Made by a program: the position numbers and the translations under genes. From the NCBI GenBank assembly GCA_001803875.1, contig MHEO01000074.1, positions 1 to 20,190 on the forward strand: DNA of 20,190 nucleotides, read 5' to 3'. This document shows positions 16,309 through 20,190 of the stretch, one piece after another (positions within the stretch are counted from its first letter, which is position 1; each line of letters starts with the position of its first letter). The stretch comes from Nitrospirae bacterium RIFCSPHIGHO2_01_FULL_66_17 (GTDB lineage Bacteria > Nitrospirota > Nitrospiria > 2-01-FULL-66-17). The notes beneath the pieces are model-generated. The model did no database searches. It was not told the origin of the DNA and saw only the letters and a program-made list of their open reading frames with translations.

Positions 16309-16338
16309 ATTTTACGCCGCGATCGCGCGCCGTGTCAA
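16309..16338 (-). promoter_or_regulatory. mtnA sigma-70-type promoter
   Basis: On the minus strand: perfect -35 TTGACA (16338-16333), an 18-nt spacer and -10 TAAAAT (16314-16309, five of six). The predicted start near 16302 gives a leader of only about 15 nt, which leaves no room for a SAM riboswitch. A 10-bp palindrome CGCGATCGCG (16318-16327) lies in the spacer. Confidence 0.7.
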
Positions 16339-16415
16339 AGCGCGGACGGTGCGTAGCGTGGGTTGAACGGGAGCAGGGTCAGCCTTGACGGGTTGACTGT
16401 ACGGCCTTCACGGTC

Positions 16416-16736
16416 TCACCCTTGGTTTGCGATGAAGAGCTTGATCTTGGAGCGGTCTTCCTCTTTCAACTGAACGAACTCGATGCCCATCCCGACCGTC
16501 TCCTGGCGCCACGCCACGTTGCCCTCCACAGCAATCGGTTTCTCCCCCGGCGTATTTGTCAGCAGAAAGTTGAGCGTGACGGGGGAGCCGACCGGCAAGG
16601 GGTTGGGAGTGTCGACGAAGATGCCGCGCTCGCTGATATCCGTGAGTCGGGCCGTCAGCGGCGGGCTGTTGCTCTGATAGCGGACTTCAACAAGGCGTGG
16701 GGTGCGTGGGGCGCGTCGCCGATCGGACTGTTCCAT
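16416..16736 (-). CDS. PilZ domain protein
   Basis: A 106-residue single-domain PilZ protein, a cyclic-di-GMP receptor family. The RRAPR box (R7 to R11) and DISERG (Asp33, Ser35, Gly38) match the RxxxR and D/NxSxxG binding motifs, so c-di-GMP binding is expected. The remainder is the usual six-strand barrel (VTLNFLLTNTPGEKPIAVEGNVAW) with the GMGIEFVQL strand near the end. The ATG at 16736 follows AAGGAGAG by about 6 nt. It stands between mtnA and the TrpD-like gene on the same strand. It has its own gaps of about 90-130 nt, so it may be a single-gene unit. The target process (motility, polysaccharide) is not indicated. Confidence 0.88.
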   Translation of the reverse strand: MEQSDRRRAPRTPRLVEVRYQSNSPPLTARLTDISERGIFVDTPNPLPVGSPVTLNFLLTNTPGEKPIAVEGNVAWRQETVGMGIEFVQLKEEDRSKIKLFIANQG

Positions 16737-16826
16737 ATCGACTCTCCTTGTGAGGGATCAATGGTCGGGATGGAGCGGGGACCAGTGTATCACGCGATAC
16801 TTGGGATCGCCCATTTTCTCATTCCA

Positions 16827-17954
16827 CTACCCCCGCGAGAAGGCGAGGAATCGCCTCTGCGCTTCGCCCGAGTCGAGGGCCCGGCGCGCGAGGTCCGCGC
16901 TCTCGGATAGCGAGTCAGCACAACCGATCTGCCGCAGGATGACTGCTGCGGCGAGGACGAGGCTGTCGCGCGTCGGTCCGGCTTTGCCGTTCAACGCGTC
17001 CATGCCGGCCTCGGCGGCTCGGGCTGCCAGGTGCGACAGATCGCGCTCTTGCGACGCCTCATCGAACGATTCATCAGCGGCCGTTTGATCGGGTGTTGAC
17101 GCGAGCGGCGCGGCGCGCACGTCGGATTCGATGCCCGCCTCGCGCGGGTCGAGCTTCCACGACTCGTCGGCTCCGCCTGATCGGTACGAGATGACGCGAG
17201 CTTGGGAATTGAGCGGGGGGGCCACGCCGCCTTCCACCCCGCGGATCACCAGCGCCGACGCATAGCCCGCCTCGCGGGCGACCAGCAGCAGCAATCGCTC
17301 GTACGCCGAATGGACGTATCCCACGACGAGGTGAGTCCGTCCCGAGGCTCGCACGGGGCCGCAGAGCTTCTCCAGCGTGGACAGGCAGGGACGCTTGACG
17401 ATGAGGCGGCGCAACTCGACGAGCGCGTGAAGCTCGGGGTGAAAGGCCCGTTGGTCAACGTACGCCCAGCCGATGGCGGGATCATCTGCCCGCGCGGCGG
17501 CCTCGTGAGGCGTCAGATCGACTCGTGCGCCGGCGGCGGCCAGGATCTGGTGGTGCGTGAGGCCGAACTTGGGCCCCATCGTCCGGCAGCCGTGGGAGAC
17601 GGTCGGCGCGCCGCAGGCGGCGAGGACGGCCGGCAGGAACGGCGCGGCGGGGAGGTGGCGAAGGAAGCCGTCGTACGGGTCGGCGAGGTCGACCAGGTCG
17701 GGCACGTCGGCGACCGCGACGTGCGTCGTCGCGCGGAGCGCGTCCAGAACCCCCCGGTTCTCGTCGTCCGACTCGCGCTTCATCCGCAGGGCGATGAGGA
17801 AGACGGCGGCCTGGACTTGATCGACCGCGTTGCGGAGGATCAACTCCATCCCGTCGCGCGCTTCCTCGCGCGTGAGGTCCTTGCTCATCTCCGGCCCGGT
17901 GGCGATGCGCTTCAGATAGGATGCCATGCGGGCCTCGATCCCGGCATCACTCAT
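16827..17954 (-). CDS. TrpD-like (anthranilate phosphoribosyltransferase superfamily) protein without the GTGGD loop
   Basis: A 375-residue protein with the TrpD fold. The N-terminal helical domain (residues 9-75) contains KDLTREEARDGMELIL and AAVFLIALRMKRES, and the C-terminal phosphoribosyltransferase part contains VSHG (119-122) and FHPELHALVELRRL. The PRPP-binding GTGGD loop of true TrpD is replaced by PYDGFLRHLPAAPFLP (93-108), and the usual KHGNRS is reduced to SHGCRT. It therefore probably does not make phosphoribosyl-anthranilate. It may belong to a divergent TrpD2-type group whose relatives (YbiB) bind nucleic acid. No trp genes are adjacent. The ATG at 17954 follows GGGAG by 7 nt. 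A weak-to-moderate promoter lies at 17981-18010. Confidence 0.75.
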   Translation of the reverse strand: MSDAGIEARMASYLKRIATGPEMSKDLTREEARDGMELILRNAVDQVQAAVFLIALRMKRESDDENRGVLDALRATTHVAVADVPDLVDLADPYDGFLRHLPAAPFLPAVLAACGAPTVSHGCRTMGPKFGLTHHQILAAAGARVDLTPHEAAARADDPAIGWAYVDQRAFHPELHALVELRRLIVKRPCLSTLEKLCGPVRASGRTHLVVGYVHSAYERLLLLVAREAGYASALVIRGVEGGVAPPLNSQARVISYRSGGADESWKLDPREAGIESDVRAAPLASTPDQTAADESFDEASQERDLSHLAARAAEAGMDALNGKAGPTRDSLVLAAAVILRQIGCADSLSESADLARRALDSGEAQRRFLAFSRG

Positions 17955-17980
17955 ATCCGCACTCCCTATTACGGCGCCAC

Positions 17981-18010
17981 AGAGTACGAAGTTCCGACCG
18001 CGACAGTCAA
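17981..18010 (-). promoter_or_regulatory. Possible promoter of the TrpD-like gene
   Basis: On the minus strand: TTGACT (18010-18005, five of six), an 18-nt spacer, then TACTCT (17986-17981, a weak -10). It lies in the 126-nt gap between treT and the TrpD-like gene and would give a leader of about 20 nt. Confidence 0.45.
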
Positions 18011-18080
18011 CTCGCCGCCGACCGGATGGCACGCCGAGGCGAAGCCGGGAGTCCCCGCGTCCCGCCGGCCGGCGCCGTCA

Positions 18081-19304
18081 TCACAGGCAGATGAAGTCTT
18101 CACCGGGATAGTTCAACGAGAGGAACAGCAGCAGGTAGTCGCGCAAGTGGCGCGTGAGCAGAAAGTGTTCGCGCACGTGCTCGCGACCGTTCTCGCCGAG
18201 CCGGCGGGCGTAGTCGGGCTCGTTGATCAGTTGTTTGATCCAGTAGGCCGTTCCCTCGACGGAGTGCGTCAGAATGCCCGTGTGCCGGTGGGTGATCTGG
18301 AGCGGGATCCCGCCGACGGCTCCCGCGATCACGGGTTTGCCCTTCCAGAGGGCTTCCGAGACGGTCAGGCCGAATCCTTCCTTCAGGGATTTTTGCAGGA
18401 TGACGGTCGAGGCCCGTTGGATCGCGTTGATTTCAACGTGACTCGTGGGCGGGAGTTCGAGCACGAGGACGTCGTCCGCGCCCGCGACGCGCTCGCGCAC
18501 CTCGGCCAGGACCTGTTTCCCTTCGGGGTCGTCATCGGCGGAGCCCCCGACCAGCAGGAGGCGGCCGTCGACGTAGGCTCGGGCCAAACGGAATGCCTCG
18601 ATGACCCCGATGGGATCCTTGAGCCGATCGAATCGCGAGACTTGGGTAATCAAGGGTTTGTCCCGGGGAATATCGAGTCGAGTCAGGACGGCGTCGATTG
18701 TCTCAGGGGGAAGGTCCCGGTTTTTGTTGCTCAAGGGATCGATCGAGGGCGCGATCAGGACCTGCCGGACGCCGAGTCGGCGCGCGAACGCCGGCGCCGA
18801 GAACACCGTGGCATCGTACTGCTCAACGAGCGGTGCAAGGAACGTCCAGACGCGAGGGTCGGGATTGGACAGGTCGATGTGGCATCGCCAGATCCAGCGG
18901 TTGCCGAGCGCCGCCTTCCGGGCGACGAGGCCGGCCGGCTGCGGGTCGTGCACGAAGACGATATCGCTGTTCAGATTCAGTTGGGCGAGGTTGTCTTCCT
19001 GGGTTGAACGGTAGACGGCGAAATCGTCCTCGGTGATCTCCTGCGAGACGCCGTGGAGGGCGTTGTGGAATTTCTTGGTGGCGGCGTAGAACCGGTCGCC
19101 GCCCTTGATCACCTGCCAGTCCGTAGGCACGCCCAACTGGTTGAGCAACGGGACCATCCGGGTGAGGATTTCGGCCACGCCGCCGCCTACCGGGGTGGAG
19201 TTGACGTGACAGACCGTCGTCCCGTGTAAGCGGTCGGCCAACAGTCGCAGCTCGTCCGTCACCGCCTCCCCGACCACCGGGACGTAGTCGTCGAATCGAA
19301 TCAC
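18081..19304 (-). CDS. treT: TreT-type trehalose synthase (GT4 glycosyltransferase)
   Basis: A 407-residue GT-B glycosyltransferase. The N-terminal domain has the family's DDYVPVVGEAV opening and VNSTPVGGGVAEIL (about 35-47). The C-terminal donor-binding domain has SRFDRLKDP (223-231) and the EX7E motif in KEGFGLTVSE (Glu309 and Glu317). TreT joins nucleotide-diphosphoglucose and glucose to form trehalose in one reversible step in the cytosol. The GTG at 19304 is chosen because it overlaps the stop of the upstream DUF5752 gene (GTGA) and yields the normal family N terminus. Longer in-frame extensions would run deep into that gene. Co-location with an OtsB-type phosphatase supports a trehalose role. 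Other GT4 synthases, such as sucrose-type enzymes, are less likely. Confidence 0.83.
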   Translation of the reverse strand: MIRFDDYVPVVGEAVTDELRLLADRLHGTTVCHVNSTPVGGGVAEILTRMVPLLNQLGVPTDWQVIKGGDRFYAATKKFHNALHGVSQEITEDDFAVYRSTQEDNLAQLNLNSDIVFVHDPQPAGLVARKAALGNRWIWRCHIDLSNPDPRVWTFLAPLVEQYDATVFSAPAFARRLGVRQVLIAPSIDPLSNKNRDLPPETIDAVLTRLDIPRDKPLITQVSRFDRLKDPIGVIEAFRLARAYVDGRLLLVGGSADDDPEGKQVLAEVRERVAGADDVLVLELPPTSHVEINAIQRASTVILQKSLKEGFGLTVSEALWKGKPVIAGAVGGIPLQITHRHTGILTHSVEGTAYWIKQLINEPDYARRLGENGREHVREHFLLTRHLRDYLLLFLSLNYPGEDFICL

Positions 19305-19969
19305 CGTGACGGCTCCCGGAGCCGCTGTTCGACCAGGCGCGCCACCCGCCGTCGCAGCCCCTCCATCGTCTGCGTGTACGGATCCAGCATGGCGACGGCC
19401 TTTGCCAAATCGGTCTCTCCGAGCGAGCGGGCAAACCACGCGGAGAAGTCGTTCTGCTCCCGCTCCAGACGCAACCGCGCCTCGAACATATGGTGGTAAA
19501 GCGAGTGAATCGACACTTTCTTCAGGCAGTGCACAAACGCTTCAAGCGTTGCCGCCTCATAGGGGGTGGGCAGGACGAAGGTCACCGCCTTCATCAGATG
19601 GAATTCGGTCCCTTCCGGGGCCGGTCGCACGGTGGATGCGCCGGACAGGTACCGCTCCAGGATGTCGATGATCGCCGTCCGCAGCGTCTCGATCGAGCGG
19701 AAGCGGACGATATCGACCGCGGCCAGTTGCTCCCCGAGGCGGCGTTCGCCGAGGATGTCCGTGACCCAGTAGGCGAAGTCGTTGGGCGGCTCGGGCGACA
19801 GAAATTGGTGGTCGCTGACGAACCGGTGCGTATGCTGGTGGATGACGCTCGGTGGCACCACGCGCAGGTGTTCGAGGAGTTCCGCCACGGTTCGTGCTTT
19901 GAGCCCGGTCAGCTCGATCTGCACGACCTGGGTCACGAACCGGAACGGCTCGCGAGCGATCGTCGTCAT
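19301..19969 (-). CDS. DUF5752 family protein
   Basis: A 222-residue soluble protein of a family without known biochemistry. It begins MTTIAREPFRFVTQVVQIELTG, has the family-typical VIHQHTHRF (about 44-52) and NDFAYWV segments, and is mostly helical with no signal peptide or membrane segment. The ATG at 19969 is preferred because it overlaps the otsB stop (ATGA). A longer frame from 20026 adds 19 residues that overlap otsB. It sits between otsB and treT with 4-nt overlaps on both sides, so it is very likely co-translated with trehalose enzymes. It may be a regulatory or structural partner of the trehalose pathway; this rests only on context. Confidence 0.78.
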   Translation of the reverse strand: MTTIAREPFRFVTQVVQIELTGLKARTVAELLEHLRVVPPSVIHQHTHRFVSDHQFLSPEPPNDFAYWVTDILGERRLGEQLAAVDIVRFRSIETLRTAIIDILERYLSGASTVRPAPEGTEFHLMKAVTFVLPTPYEAATLEAFVHCLKKVSIHSLYHHMFEARLRLEREQNDFSAWFARSLGETDLAKAVAMLDPYTQTMEGLRRRVARLVEQRLREPSR

Positions 19970-20190
19970 CGCCGGCGTCCAGGTGATCGGTCGTTGTCCC
20001 CTGACCTGTCGCGCGTTGTCTGCCATCGGGCAAGCAGCCGACGGACCTCGGCGGGTCCGCTGAGTCGATACCTCGCCGCGCTCCGACGGGGCGGGCCGAC
20101 CAGGATACCGATGCCGTCCGCGCGCACGACGCGGAAGGCGTCCTCGTCCGTCGTGTCGTCTCCGAGGTACACGGGCGTGCGATCCTCCAT
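19966..20190 (-). CDS. otsB: Trehalose-6-phosphate phosphatase, C-terminal part (cut by window edge)
   Basis: The visible 74 residues are the C-terminal end of a HAD-type trehalose phosphatase. YLGDDTTDEDAF is HAD motif IV with the Mg-binding Asp pair. It is followed by the expected GIGILVG strand and the final ARYRLSGPAEVRRLLARW helix. The enzyme removes phosphate from trehalose-6-phosphate. The true start lies beyond base 20190; the Met at the edge is internal. Its stop overlaps the DUF5752 start (ATGA). A separate trehalose-6-phosphate synthase is expected upstream, outside the window. Confidence 0.88.
   Translation of the reverse strand: MEDRTPVYLGDDTTDEDAFRVVRADGIGILVGPPRRSAARYRLSGPAEVRRLLARWQTTRDRSGDNDRSPGRRR

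Noticed and set aside
16318..16327. CGCGATCGCG palindrome in the mtnA promoter spacer as an operator
   Set aside because: A 10-bp GC-rich palindrome is expected by chance at this base composition and has no second half-site.
17202..19007. Long plus-strand open frame of 601 codons
   Set aside because: It lies opposite the TrpD-like and treT genes and crosses their intergenic gap. No domain or start signal supports it.

Overview
The window is a dense, GC-rich bacterial chromosome segment. There are no tRNA or rRNA genes, no CRISPR array, and no transposase or phage genes. The mix is a type I glutamine synthetase next to a NifA-like sigma-54 activator, a DUF5752/TreT/OtsB trehalose block, MtnA, and paired M16 peptidases. 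Such a mix is typical of Nitrospirota, Methylomirabilota and deltaproteobacterial relatives. This is a loose inference from gene content, not a taxonomic assignment.

Layout. (1) 1-64 is the tail of a dispersed palindromic repeat whose fuller copy lies at 4567-4722. (2) 61-2987, minus strand: a three-gene unit of a small unknown protein, a DUF5916/CBM9-like outer-membrane-type protein and a GGQ release-factor-like ribosome-rescue protein. It faces a divergent promoter pair at about 3010-3090. (3) 3096-4105, plus: a DUF3108 exported protein overlapping a YacG zinc protein, then a GNAT acetyltransferase with its own promoter. (4) 4724-11017, plus: six genes that are nearly all 4-nt overlapped: M20 peptidase, SDR-fold protein, Gph-like HAD phosphatase, lipoprotein, catalytic M16 peptidase and non-catalytic M16 partner. 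(5) 11105-12686: glnA with a strong promoter and a structured leader. (6) 12753-15189: NifA-like activator, a CxxC/CxxC protein, an FmdE-domain remnant and dgkA. (7) 15211-20190, minus: mtnA, a PilZ protein, a TrpD-like protein, then treT, a DUF5752 gene and the 3' end of otsB.

How the genes work together. glnA and the NifA-like gene form a nitrogen-control pair. The glnA leader holds two mutually exclusive structures: a 7-bp hairpin with hexaloop AAAGAC, and an intrinsic terminator that reuses that loop and the 3' arm. The hexaloop fits the A1/G4 rule of ANTAR-protein RNA targets, so transcription antitermination of glnA is the most interesting hypothesis here. The trehalose block combines a one-step TreT-type synthase with a trehalose-6-phosphate phosphatase, pointing to osmotic or desiccation protection. 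The 6.3-kb peptidase operon looks like an envelope proteolysis unit.

Other unusual points are a probable AUU start codon and a catalytic Tyr-to-Phe change in the SDR gene, a 24-bp in-frame tandem duplication in the signal peptide of the second M16 protein, and a probable leaderless transcript for the DUF3108 gene. No fully novel multi-gene system is evident. The glnA leader and the degenerate enzyme relatives are the best leads.
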